DNA of 64,000 nt, taken from NCBI GenBank assembly GCA_024398835.1, contig JAKSIK010000003.1:1-64000 (forward strand). The letters are read 5' to 3'. Position 1 is the first letter of the stretch; each line of letters begins with the position of its first letter. Shown here one piece after another: positions 31,727-40,129 of the stretch. This stretch comes from Fibrobacter sp. Lineage in GTDB: Bacteria; Fibrobacterota; Fibrobacteria; Fibrobacterales; Fibrobacteraceae. The translations under genes and the position numbers were made by a program. A model generated the notes under the pieces. The model was not told where the DNA came from, made no database searches, and saw only the letters and a program-made list of their open reading frames with translations.

Positions 31727-32544
31727 CGATTTTTGAACAGATGGTTCAGGGCTATGCAATCAATTCCGAGAATGACCGCCGTAATGCCGTGTACGAAGTC
31801 ATGCAGCAAATTGCGCTGGCTGGATTGCAGCGAGGAGGCTTTTTTGAAAAGGCCGCGTTCTACGGAGGAACGTGCCTTCGTATTTTTCACGGGTTGGAAC
31901 GATTTAGCGAAGATATGGATTTTTCTTTGGTGAATAAGAACGAGGATTTCCATTTTGAAGATTATTTCCCCAGCATTGTAAATGAATTCAAGTCTGCCGG
32001 GCTCGATGTTGTAATTTTTAAAAAGCAAAAGAAAAATTTTGGTAAAGTTGAGTCTGCGTTTTTGAAGGAAGATACCTCGGTTTATGATTTGAAGTTCAAG
32101 TCTATGAAGAGTATCAAGATTAAGATTGAAGTGGATACGGATCCACCCTTGAGTTTTGAAACGGAATCGAAGTTTTCGCTGATGCCCTTCTCCTTTGCGA
32201 CCCGTTGCTTTACGCTTCCTTGCCTTTTTGCGGGCAAGATGCACGCCTTGATTTTTAGGAATTGGAAACAGCGCGTCAAGGGCCGTGACTGGTATGATTT
32301 TGAATGGTATGTCAGAAAGGGTGTTGCCTTGGATTTCTCTCATTTCCAGGCGCGATGCAGCGAGTTTTCCAAAATTGATATGGACAAGGAACTTTTTTTC
32401 AAGATGCTAAAGGAAAAACTGGCGACCACCGATATAAAGATGGTAAAGGCCGGTGTATTGCCGTTTGTGAAGAATCCCAAGTCGCTGGATATTTGGAGCA
32501 ATGATTATTTTGTGCAGTTGGCGGATATGATTAAGTTCAAATAG
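31723..32544 (+). CDS. AbiEii/AbiGii family nucleotidyltransferase toxin
   Basis: A 273-residue nucleotidyltransferase. Catalytic motifs are visible: FYGGTCLRIFHGLERFSEDMDFSL (GG/S and D-x-D), the central KIKIEVDTDP, and KMHALIFRNWKQRVKGRDWYDFEWY with the conserved lysine and R-x-x-GRD-x-YD. Family toxins transfer nucleotides to RNA targets such as tRNA acceptor ends and cause growth arrest or phage abortive infection. AGGAGG lies nine bases before the ATG within the antitoxin gene, and the pair is translationally coupled. Confidence 0.9.
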   Translation: MTIFEQMVQGYAINSENDRRNAVYEVMQQIALAGLQRGGFFEKAAFYGGTCLRIFHGLERFSEDMDFSLVNKNEDFHFEDYFPSIVNEFKSAGLDVVIFKKQKKNFGKVESAFLKEDTSVYDLKFKSMKSIKIKIEVDTDPPLSFETESKFSLMPFSFATRCFTLPCLFAGKMHALIFRNWKQRVKGRDWYDFEWYVRKGVALDFSHFQARCSEFSKIDMDKELFFKMLKEKLATTDIKMVKAGVLPFVKNPKSLDIWSNDYFVQLADMIKFK

Positions 32545-32569
32545 ACTTTTGTTGTCTGCAAATAAAAAA

Positions 32570-32594
32570 GGCCCGAGGCTTTGCGCCACGGGTC
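32570..32594 (-). terminator. Intrinsic terminator of rpsD, probably bidirectional
   Basis: GGCCCGAGGC pairs with GCCACGGGTC. On the minus strand the stem is followed by six T, on the plus strand by TTTCTT. It lies between the convergent AbiEii and rpsD genes. Confidence 0.85.
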
Positions 32595-32617
32595 TTTCTT
32601 GAACGAGTAAACTCGAC

Positions 32618-33223
32618 TTACCGAGAATAGTATTCCACGACGAGCTGTTCTTCCAGCTTGACGGGGATCTGATCGCGGAGAGGAAGCTTCACCAGGGTGC
32701 CTTCCATCTTGCCGGCATCCACAGTCAAGTATTCCGGAGCTTCAGGAGCGTTAGCGATAGCTTCCTTAATCTGCACGTGTTCCTTAGAGCGTTCACGAAC
32801 AGCAATCACATCGCCGGCCTTGATGAGGCGGGAAGGAGAGAAGCTACGAACACCGTTCACCTGGAAGTGACCGTGGGCCACATACTGGCGAGCAGCAAAA
32901 ATGGTGCGGGCGAAACCCATGCGGTAGACGAGAGCGTCAAGACGGGTTTCCAAGAGAATCATCAGGTTATCACCGGCAGAACCTTCACGACGGTTAGCTT
33001 CCTTGTATGCCTTGGCAAGCTGAGCTTCGGAAATGTTGTAGGTGAAACGAAGACGCTGCTTTTCGACGAGCTGCTGCTTGTACACAGAAGAAGACTTCTT
33101 GCGGTTCTGACCATGCTGGCCAGGTGCGAAGTTGCGGCGGTCGAGAGCCTTTTGTGTCTTTTGAGAAACGGCAACGCCCAGAGAACGAGCGACTTTGCCT
33201 TTTGGTCCGCGGAAGGACGACAT
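32618..33223 (-). CDS. rpsD: 30S ribosomal protein S4
   Basis: A 201-residue primary rRNA-binding protein of the small subunit. It has an N-terminal domain without the four-cysteine zinc finger (C-minus form) and an S4 RNA-binding domain (LETRLDALVYRMGFARTIFAARQYVAHGHFQVNG). GAGGT precedes the ATG. It stands alone here rather than in the rpsM-rpsK-rpsD-rpoA cluster. Confidence 0.97.
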   Translation of the reverse strand: MSSFRGPKGKVARSLGVAVSQKTQKALDRRNFAPGQHGQNRKKSSSVYKQQLVEKQRLRFTYNISEAQLAKAYKEANRREGSAGDNLMILLETRLDALVYRMGFARTIFAARQYVAHGHFQVNGVRSFSPSRLIKAGDVIAVRERSKEHVQIKEAIANAPEAPEYLTVDAGKMEGTLVKLPLRDQIPVKLEEQLVVEYYSR

Positions 33224-33384
33224 ATTGTACCTCGTAAGGAAGCTCTTTGGTTATGCTTGCAGGTTGGCAGAGCTTGGCGCGACTTGCAAGAGTAGTGCCC
33301 AATTATAGTAAAATTGGGCGAAATTTCAAGAATTTTTACCTAAAATTGAAGAAATTGACGAAAAATACGCTAAAAATCGCATTT

Positions 33385-35100
33385 TTACTGAATCAAAATC
33401 TTCAAAGTGTCCCTCATCAGGGGGTCGGCAAGGCTTTCTGCGATGAGACGGGCGGTTTCCCCTTCAGCACCTTCTTGGGCGATGAGGTAGCCGGAAACTT
33501 GCCATTCGGTTCCGTTTGCTTTGCAGTTATCGATGTTCATGATATACCCTGTTGTGCCCAGGAAGTTCAAATCATCGCAGGGAACAAACCATTTCATGTT
33601 GGAACTGGTCTTGTAGGGGTTGGTTTGGAATTTAAAGTCCTTCAGGAACACGGTATCCTTTGCTATGACATACTTGGTGTCGTAGGTTTTTTCCTTTTTA
33701 TCGTCGTAGAAGGCGAGGGAGTTGAGGGATCCTGGGCGCTGGATGTAGGTCTTTAGGGTCAGGAGGGGAGGATCCACCCTGGCCGGGGAGTTGAGGCGCA
33801 GGTATCGCAAGTATACAGGGCCCTTTTCTTTTGCCTTGAATCCATGTTCGTAATCATCAATGGTTCCGAGAGTGTTTCCCGCTTTGTCAATGATGCTGTA
33901 ACTTGCGGGGCAAGGTGTTCTTGTACATCTTGTATAATAACCGCTCATTTCATGGAAGATGTTGATGGAATCGCCCTTTTCGTAATCTCCAAGCCAAACG
34001 AACTGTTCTTGGCGCAGGTAACATTTCGCTTCTTCCTTACATTCTCGGACTACGGTCAAAGTGTCACCTACCAGCGCAATGGAGTCGGCATTTGCGATGT
34101 ATTCACCTTTGCCCAATTGCCGGGAGAAGGTAATGGCTTCAAAGGTGGCGAATGGGCCGGACATGTAATTTTCCACATTGAGGGGTTCGATGGTCAGCGT
34201 CCATTCGGAGGTGGAATCTTCCGGGAACAACAATTGTTCAATGCTTGTACTCATGGCATTTGATGAATCAAGAATGTTGCCTTTTTTGTCTGCAAGTTGG
34301 AACCTGTTAATCCACTCGCCATCCGCCATGATGTTGATGTTATAGCCTAGGGGGGTGTCAAAAAGGATGCTTATTTTTTTCGGTGCGGTTTCAATAGGGA
34401 TGATTCCGTGGATGGTATCGTTTTGGCTCAAGAGCAGGGTGTCTTTATCTCCGATGCAGCCGTAGTAGGCGGAATCTGCCTTCACAACAATGCGGATGTG
34501 GGAATTCTCTACAAACAGGCCCTTTAGATTGACATAGTAGTAGCCTGTGGAGAAGGCGACGAACTCGTTATTTGTGAGAGTTGCTCCTTTTCCTGGAATC
34601 ATGTAGTTGGTGAAGATGGAATCTTTTTTCAGTGCGTTCCATACAGGTTTTCTTGCCTTTAATTTTTCACCCTTTTCGCTTGCTACATAGAGGGTGTCTT
34701 CCGCAATGTCACTTGTGGCGATGGAAACCTGAATCCTTGTGCCTACGGGTAAGCCGCCAAGGAAGAGTGGAATTTCTGTAGCTCCAGAATCTACGCAGAG
34801 GACTCCTTCTTGACACTTGTTGATAACAGTGACCGTATCAAGGTTGCCTTCTTCGTCCTTAACGACAGTTTCCGTTGTATCCCATACGGGAAATCCGACA
34901 TACATGTTGATGGTATCGCCGAGAGGTATGGTGTCGTTATAAAAAATGTCAAGACGATCGCTGATGGATGAACTGGATTTGAAAGAGTCTGCAATGTCGG
35001 TGTCGTCATCAAACTTTGATGTGGTGTGTTCGCTATCGCTACAAGCGGCGATAAATATCAAGGCTATCAGGACAAGGAATGCTATAATGTTTTTCTTCAT
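33385..35100 (-). CDS. Large lipoprotein of unknown function, 571 aa
   Basis: A lipoprotein signal with lipobox IAAC (Cys20) precedes an acidic, Ser-rich linker. The rest is beta-rich and shows at least four repeated modules beginning with DT(I/L)...GD(T/S) and (V)RE/KCxxxxxC-type cysteine pairs, so it may be a chain of extracellular Ig-like domains. I do not recognise a family. It starts ten bases after the beta-helix enzyme gene and is preceded by AGGAAG, so it is probably co-expressed with it and acts on the cell surface. Confidence 0.75.
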   Translation of the reverse strand: MKKNIIAFLVLIALIFIAACSDSEHTTSKFDDDTDIADSFKSSSSISDRLDIFYNDTIPLGDTINMYVGFPVWDTTETVVKDEEGNLDTVTVINKCQEGVLCVDSGATEIPLFLGGLPVGTRIQVSIATSDIAEDTLYVASEKGEKLKARKPVWNALKKDSIFTNYMIPGKGATLTNNEFVAFSTGYYYVNLKGLFVENSHIRIVVKADSAYYGCIGDKDTLLLSQNDTIHGIIPIETAPKKISILFDTPLGYNINIMADGEWINRFQLADKKGNILDSSNAMSTSIEQLLFPEDSTSEWTLTIEPLNVENYMSGPFATFEAITFSRQLGKGEYIANADSIALVGDTLTVVRECKEEAKCYLRQEQFVWLGDYEKGDSINIFHEMSGYYTRCTRTPCPASYSIIDKAGNTLGTIDDYEHGFKAKEKGPVYLRYLRLNSPARVDPPLLTLKTYIQRPGSLNSLAFYDDKKEKTYDTKYVIAKDTVFLKDFKFQTNPYKTSSNMKWFVPCDDLNFLGTTGYIMNIDNCKANGTEWQVSGYLIAQEGAEGETARLIAESLADPLMRDTLKILIQ

Positions 35101-35110
35101 ACAAAACTTC

Positions 35111-38100
35111 CTAGTTCAAGATGTAGAATTTTTCTTCGGCTGTGAACGCTTCTCCGATGACTTTCAAAGTGTACTTGCCAGTGGGGAAGGCTTTCGCCTT
35201 GAATTTGAAATTGGTTTTCTTTTCGCCTGCCAAGTCGCGGGCGGCAACTACTAGCATGCGCTTTCCGAATTCATTGAGAATTTCAATTTGTACAAATTGC
35301 GGGTAACCCACGGTTAGGTCGAAGTTGCAATCCAGAGAGTAGATGTCAATTTGCACTTTGGTGAGGGTGTAACCGCCATCCATGGCGTCACCGCCTACGG
35401 ACTTGGTGTTGTCGAAATAACCAATGTAGAGTGCTGGTGCAAGTCCCTTGCCGGAATTGCGGGATTGGATTAGCGTTTCTCCGGGTTCAATGGCTGTAAG
35501 AATAAGCGTGTAAAGCCCGGAGGCATGCTTGCGTTTGAAGAATTCTGTCAGCGCAGGGGTTCTCAGGAAACCTGCCAAAGGCGCCTTGGGATTGATTGTG
35601 ATAATGCCAAGGTAATCGGCATACTTGGTATCTACGCCGCCACCAGAATTTTTACGAATGTTGAACTGACCGCCGGCCTGGGGAAGATTGGCAGGTGCGT
35701 TTTCCCAAGTGAGCTCGTCGCTTCTCCAATCCACACCCAATTTTCCTTCTCCATATGGATCATCTTTGCCTTTGATTTCCTTTAGTCCAAAGATATTGAA
35801 GGAAACGGGTTTCTTGATAGTGTCTGCATTAAAATTGAGTTGGAGACCTGCGTCAAATAGCGGACCAGGAAGAGATGATAGGTCAAATTTCAGATAAATC
35901 TTACCGGCTTCCTTTTCCACGTTGGCGATGTGAAGTTCGGAGTCATTGTTGTGGGGCGAGTAGTTGTCAAATTCAGAAATCCAGGTGTCTGCTCCACGAC
36001 CGCTGGGAATGTTGTCTCCTGTGTGATCAAGGGTTGTGTATTTCTTATCAAATACATAGACTCTCCCAGTATCTGCGCCGGACTGGTAGCCATCGTTTGC
36101 ACTGAAGATGACGTTATAGCGGCCACTGGCGGTGAAGGAAATGTCTGTTGTTGTTTCAGCACTATCAGAGAAAATGACGCGACCAGGACCGGTTCCCTTT
36201 TTCCAGAGGACTGGAATACGGCAGAGTCCATCTCCACGGCCATCATCTTCAACAACGCCCGTGACTTTCAATTTCCCTGGCTGCACGAGAATCATTTCTT
36301 CTGCAAAACTTGCCTTCGGTGCTTCGTTGGCGCCTTGTTTAGGGGCATAACCGGTGTAGAGAGCCATCATAACGCCTCCGGTTTCGTTTTTAGGGAGGTC
36401 GTTGGAAGAAAGAGCGTAGATGGCGGAACCTTGTCTGGATTCTTCTACGATTTTCGGGAAGGGGTTTCCGCGGGTGAGTGTTTCTTTAAGGCCAGAGATG
36501 GAGAGGCTTGAATTGTCATTGATGAACATGGGGCGGTTTTTTGCCTTGTCGCTTGAAATGACATGAACTCCGAGAAGTTCAGCGGAAGCCTTGTTGGAGT
36601 TTTGGAGAATGGTGTTTCCGTCTCGGGCAGTAAGACCGAGAATCCAGATGGTCCCGCCATTGTTTTGAATTTTGGGACCCTTGGTATCGGAAGACATGGT
36701 GATTTGACGACCCCAGAATTTCTGGTCGTTCATCTGAATGGTACCTACTGACACATCTTCCATATAGATGTCACCAGAACCCAGTTCGTGTGTTTCAAAG
36801 GACTTCACCATCATATCCTTTAGAAGAACGGTTCTCTTGGATTTGTGGATGATGCCGCTTCCGAATTCGGAGAACCTTTCAATGGTGATTTCATTGAACA
36901 CACCATCGTCAATGATGAACTTGCCTTTGCCATCGATGCGGCCTTCGGTACCAATAATGCGGCGGACGCGATTGCGGAGATAGATGTCGCGGTTGATGGT
37001 CCAGCGGCCTCCTGGCGGGAAGTAGATGGTTTCTGCACCGTCATCAATGGCGTCTTGTAGCGCTTTTGCGTCATCGGAACCTGTATTCAGCTTTCCACCG
37101 TAGTCGCCGGCGATGGTCGTCCAGGAGTCGGATTTTTCTTCGTTGAAATTGGGCGTTTCTGCCACGGGGACCCGCATAGATTGCTTGGGGCTGTGACAAA
37201 GTTGGTTGGATTCCTGTGTTGTAAACTCAATGATTTCGTTACCGACAAAACTTTCATTATAGCCCTTGAGTGTGCTTTTGATTTTTGTCTGGAATTTGCT
37301 GGTCATTACGGAGCGAACAAAAATTTCGGATTCGTTGATGATGGCCGGAGATGGTTTAGAATTCTTCTCTTTACTGTATTCAAAAGTGGCGTCTACGAGG
37401 ACGAGGGATGCGTCTTTTCCATGGTTGTAAACAGCGGGAACGCCGCCTTTAAAGCGGAGACCACGAACGGCGAGAACTTGTCCGTCATTTTCAAGGCCAT
37501 ATTTTTTTTGCCCACCCAAAGTCACATGTTCAAGTGTCATCCCGTTGGAATTTCCGCCTGTATAGATGCCAACATCGAATCCGCGAATCTCGACATTCTT
37601 GAGGAGCAGAGGTCCGATTCGATCCGTAAATCCCATATCTATGCCATAAACGCCAGTGCTGTCGCCGGAATAAATCTTCACGTTGTTGATGGTTCCCTGC
37701 ATGGAGGAATTGAAGCGAATGCCGATGGCGCCAGGGTTTTCCTTGCCGGTGCGGAGCGTCAAATCGCGGATGGAGTTACGCTTTTTCATCTTCTGGCCGT
37801 CGCCAGTGAAAATCATGGGCTGAGGAAAATCGGGATTTTCAAAGCCGGCTGTACTATTTGCCAAATCGATGATGGTACCACCCATGCTCTGGCCTTGTAG
37901 AATGGTGCGGGTGTAGGCCTCCTCAGGCTTTTTCCCTTCAGGCCATTTGAGGGTATTTGTGATTTTATAGATGCCATGGGGAAGGTAAATGATGTAGTCC
38001 CCATTGGGGTGGTCGTCTAGAGCCCTTTGAATCGCTTCGGTATCGTCCGTTTTACCATCGCCCTTGGCATTATAAGGGTCCTTGGTGACATTGACGACTT

Positions 38101-38179
38101 CGGAACCCAAGGGGAAATCCACCTGGGCAAAGGTCGTTCCTGCAAAAAACAGACATATAAGTACAATCAATAACGGCAT
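35111..38179 (-). CDS. Secreted double beta-helix (pectate-lyase-3/GH55-like) protein with DNRLRE/CBM96-like module and T9SS tail
   Basis: A 1022-residue protein. The start at 38179 has GAGGTGG upstream and gives a clean Sec signal (MPLLIVLICLFFAGTTFAQ). Residues about 30-300 form a right-handed beta-helix beginning NAKGDGKTDDTEAIQRALDD, the pectate_lyase_3 signature. A second such module begins near residue 365 (GSDDAKALQDAIDDGAETIYFPPG). Then come a PKD-like region, a DNRLRE/CBM96-like domain (ADTWISEF ... IYLKFDLSSLPG) and a C-terminal sorting domain (FPTGKYTLKVIGEAFTAEEKFYIL). The two-helix layout is like GH55 glucanases; the substrate is unknown. Likely a polysaccharide-active, T9SS-exported enzyme. 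Confidence 0.85.
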   Translation of the reverse strand: MPLLIVLICLFFAGTTFAQVDFPLGSEVVNVTKDPYNAKGDGKTDDTEAIQRALDDHPNGDYIIYLPHGIYKITNTLKWPEGKKPEEAYTRTILQGQSMGGTIIDLANSTAGFENPDFPQPMIFTGDGQKMKKRNSIRDLTLRTGKENPGAIGIRFNSSMQGTINNVKIYSGDSTGVYGIDMGFTDRIGPLLLKNVEIRGFDVGIYTGGNSNGMTLEHVTLGGQKKYGLENDGQVLAVRGLRFKGGVPAVYNHGKDASLVLVDATFEYSKEKNSKPSPAIINESEIFVRSVMTSKFQTKIKSTLKGYNESFVGNEIIEFTTQESNQLCHSPKQSMRVPVAETPNFNEEKSDSWTTIAGDYGGKLNTGSDDAKALQDAIDDGAETIYFPPGGRWTINRDIYLRNRVRRIIGTEGRIDGKGKFIIDDGVFNEITIERFSEFGSGIIHKSKRTVLLKDMMVKSFETHELGSGDIYMEDVSVGTIQMNDQKFWGRQITMSSDTKGPKIQNNGGTIWILGLTARDGNTILQNSNKASAELLGVHVISSDKAKNRPMFINDNSSLSISGLKETLTRGNPFPKIVEESRQGSAIYALSSNDLPKNETGGVMMALYTGYAPKQGANEAPKASFAEEMILVQPGKLKVTGVVEDDGRGDGLCRIPVLWKKGTGPGRVIFSDSAETTTDISFTASGRYNVIFSANDGYQSGADTGRVYVFDKKYTTLDHTGDNIPSGRGADTWISEFDNYSPHNNDSELHIANVEKEAGKIYLKFDLSSLPGPLFDAGLQLNFNADTIKKPVSFNIFGLKEIKGKDDPYGEGKLGVDWRSDELTWENAPANLPQAGGQFNIRKNSGGGVDTKYADYLGIITINPKAPLAGFLRTPALTEFFKRKHASGLYTLILTAIEPGETLIQSRNSGKGLAPALYIGYFDNTKSVGGDAMDGGYTLTKVQIDIYSLDCNFDLTVGYPQFVQIEILNEFGKRMLVVAARDLAGEKKTNFKFKAKAFPTGKYTLKVIGEAFTAEEKFYILN

Positions 38180-38207
38180 AGCCACCTCAAACGGCAAACA
38201 CTTCCAT

Positions 38208-38238
38208 TTTCAAGAATAGAAAATTTCAATTCTTGAAA
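38208..38238 (-). promoter_or_regulatory. Perfect 10-base inverted repeat upstream of the beta-helix gene
   Basis: TTTCAAGAAT (38208-38217) and ATTCTTGAAA (38229-38238) are separated by 11 bases, 29 bases before the start codon. No T-run follows on either strand, so an operator is more likely than a terminator. The downstream arm overlaps TATTCTTG, a near -7 box. Confidence 0.45.
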
Positions 38239-38247
38239 CGATAAAAC

Positions 38248-38991
38248 TCACTCCAATGGGCCAAAGTTGGCGCATTTTTCATAAACAAAGGGATTGTGGT
38301 CCCCTTGGACCTTGAAAATGCGGGCGTCTCGCAGGCATTCTTCGCGGGAGACGGGGAATAACTTGTCCCAAGCTTCAAAGAGCTTGCGGTCTTGATTGGA
38401 AAGCTTGATGCCGTAGGTTTTCTCCATATAAAAATGGACTCTGGCGATAAGGCCGCGGATTTCCTCCCGCGGTTGCACTTTTTTCATCTCGAAATCTACA
38501 ACGGTCTTGCAGTTCCCATACATGGGCGTTGGATTACTTGTCCATTGGGAATACATGAAGTTGCTGCGGTCCCCGTTGACTTCGCCGACGGCGGGGTAGA
38601 GGTTGTGGAGGTCTCCTTCCATGATGCCGAAGGTTTCATCGTTGGCGGAGCAGTTTTTGCGCCCGCCGTCGCGCCAGCAGGGAAGAAAATGCCCCATGTT
38701 GTGGGCGGTGACGATGTGTTCCCACTCGATGCGTTCCGTGCGCTTTAAACTTTTGCGGTTTGGATTTTCGCGGGGCTTGTAATCGCAGCCTGCGATATCC
38801 ACATGACTTTTGTCTTTGTAGGAACAGCCACAATAGAGTGTTTTCTGAAGCTCACCATAATAAATGTTCTTCATCTGTTGCCCCGCGCCCCTGTAGTTGT
38901 AATGCTTTGGCTTGGGTGCAGAATCCACACGTGCATTGGCGCACACGGCGAATGCAATCAACAAAAAAATAAATCCTAGACGATTGAACAT
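38248..38991 (-). CDS. Secreted endonuclease I (EndA/Dns family)
   Basis: A 247-residue periplasmic or extracellular DNase. A Sec signal (MFNRLGFIFLLIAFAVCANA) is followed by the Endonuclease_1 (beta-beta-alpha metal) domain: RIEWEHIVTAHNMG with the catalytic histidine, and DLHNLYPAVGEVNGDRSNF. Several cysteines suggest disulfides. It may scavenge extracellular DNA. No Shine-Dalgarno is visible and the ATG sits in the loop of a terminator-like hairpin. Confidence 0.92.
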   Translation of the reverse strand: MFNRLGFIFLLIAFAVCANARVDSAPKPKHYNYRGAGQQMKNIYYGELQKTLYCGCSYKDKSHVDIAGCDYKPRENPNRKSLKRTERIEWEHIVTAHNMGHFLPCWRDGGRKNCSANDETFGIMEGDLHNLYPAVGEVNGDRSNFMYSQWTSNPTPMYGNCKTVVDFEMKKVQPREEIRGLIARVHFYMEKTYGIKLSNQDRKLFEAWDKLFPVSREECLRDARIFKVQGDHNPFVYEKCANFGPLE

Positions 38992-39000
38992 CTAGGATTT
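38963..39000 (-). promoter_or_regulatory. Terminator-like hairpin enclosing the endA start codon
   Basis: On the minus strand AAATCCTAGA (39000-38991), a loop with the rest of the ATG codon, and TCTAGGATTT (38980-38971) form a perfect 10-base stem, followed at once by ATTTTTTTG. The start codon straddles the stem-loop border and the T-run encodes Ile-Phe-Leu of the signal peptide. It could terminate transcription from the ABC operon upstream and mask endA translation. Confidence 0.6.
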
Positions 39001-39042
39001 AAAATAAACAAAAATTAGTGGGATGGATTGATTTGAGCTTTT

Positions 39043-40128
39043 TTAGGCAAGAATTTTCAGCTCGATAAGGCGTGCTTCGCTATCGTGCTTTTGGACTTCC
39101 ACCAACTTTGTGAGTAGGGCATCGAAAATGTCGTCGCCAATGTGGATTTTTCCCTTGGGAACGCCCTTGTATTGAAGCCGAAGGTTGATTTCCGAGCCTT
39201 CTTCGCTGGCGGAAAGTTCCAAATGAATGTCGGGATCCTTGCCATCCTCCACAACGGGGAACATCTTGTTCATGACAATTTCCTCAATGACCATCTGGAT
39301 GGCGTTGAGTTGCTTTCTGTTCAGGAATTGCCTTGTGGCGAATTTCTCGATTTCAGACATCATGCCGAGGAAGTCGAAAGTCTTGCTGTGGATTTCGTAA
39401 TTCCAGTTGCGAATGCGGTAGATGAAGGCTCGCGTTAAGTCTTTTTGAGGATTTCCGAAAATTTGTTCCGGCGTACCTTCTTCATAAATGAGCCCCTGGT
39501 CCATGTAGAAAATCCGAGTGGACACATCGCGGGCGAAACGCATTTCGTGAGTGACAATCATCATGGTCATGCCTTGTTTGGCAAGACCAGAAATGACGCT
39601 CAGTACCTCGGAAACCATGGTGGGGTCAAGTGCGGATGTGGGTTCATCAAACAGAAGAATTTCTGGCTTCATGGCGAGGGCGCGGGCAATGGCTACGCGT
39701 TGCTTCTGACCGCCGGAAAGTTCGTCAGGATAGTTCAGGGCCTTGTCTTTCAAACCCACCATATCCAAAAGCCGGATTGCCTCGTCGTAGGCTTCCTGCT
39801 TAGGCATGTGGAGCAAATCCATTGGGCCCATCATGATGTTTTCCACAACCATCTTGTGGGCAAAGAGATTGAAGGACTGAAACACCATTCCCATTTTCTG
39901 GCGGATTTTGGAAATGTCCGTCTTCTTGTCCAGAATGTTGACACCATCGATGATGATCTCACCGGACGTAGGCGTTTCTAGCCGGTTCAAACACCGCAGG
40001 AACGTAGACTTGCCAGTTCCAGAGGGACCGATAATGGAAATTACTTCGCCCTTCTTTATCTCGGCGTTGATGTCCCTCAAAGGAGTAGCGTTGGGGTAGA
40101 CTTTGCTTAAATGGCGGACGGTAATCAT
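39043..40128 (-). CDS. Amino-acid ABC transporter ATPase with extra C-terminal HATPase-like domain
   Basis: A 361-residue protein; usual family length is about 240-250. Residues 1-245 are a canonical polar-amino-acid ATPase: Walker [11 protein letters not shown]-loop [10 protein letters not shown], signature LSGGQKQR, Walker B ILLFDEP, H-loop VTHEM. From about residue 250 a further 110 residues follow, with a helical segment and [12 protein letters not shown], which resembles the N-box of RsbW-type HATPase_c_2 domains, then beta strands and [10 protein letters not shown]. The extra part may be a regulatory or nucleotide-binding domain. AAAGGAG precedes the ATG; one base separates it from the fusion gene upstream. 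Confidence 0.9.
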   Translation of the reverse strand: MITVRHLSKVYPNATPLRDINAEIKKGEVISIIGPSGTGKSTFLRCLNRLETPTSGEIIIDGVNILDKKTDISKIRQKMGMVFQSFNLFAHKMVVENIMMGPMDLLHMPKQEAYDEAIRLLDMVGLKDKALNYPDELSGGQKQRVAIARALAMKPEILLFDEPTSALDPTMVSEVLSVISGLAKQGMTMMIVTHEMRFARDVSTRIFYMDQGLIYEEGTPEQIFGNPQKDLTRAFIYRIRNWNYEIHSKTFDFLGMMSEIEKFATRQFLNRKQLNAIQMVIEEIVMNKMFPVVEDGKDPDIHLELSASEEGSEINLRLQYKGVPKGKIHIGDDIFDALLTKLVEVQKHDSEARLIELKILA

Positions 40129-40129
40129 G

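Noticed and set aside
35111..38197. TTG start at 38197 for the beta-helix protein
   Set aside because: The ATG at 38179 has a Shine-Dalgarno and yields a clean signal peptide.
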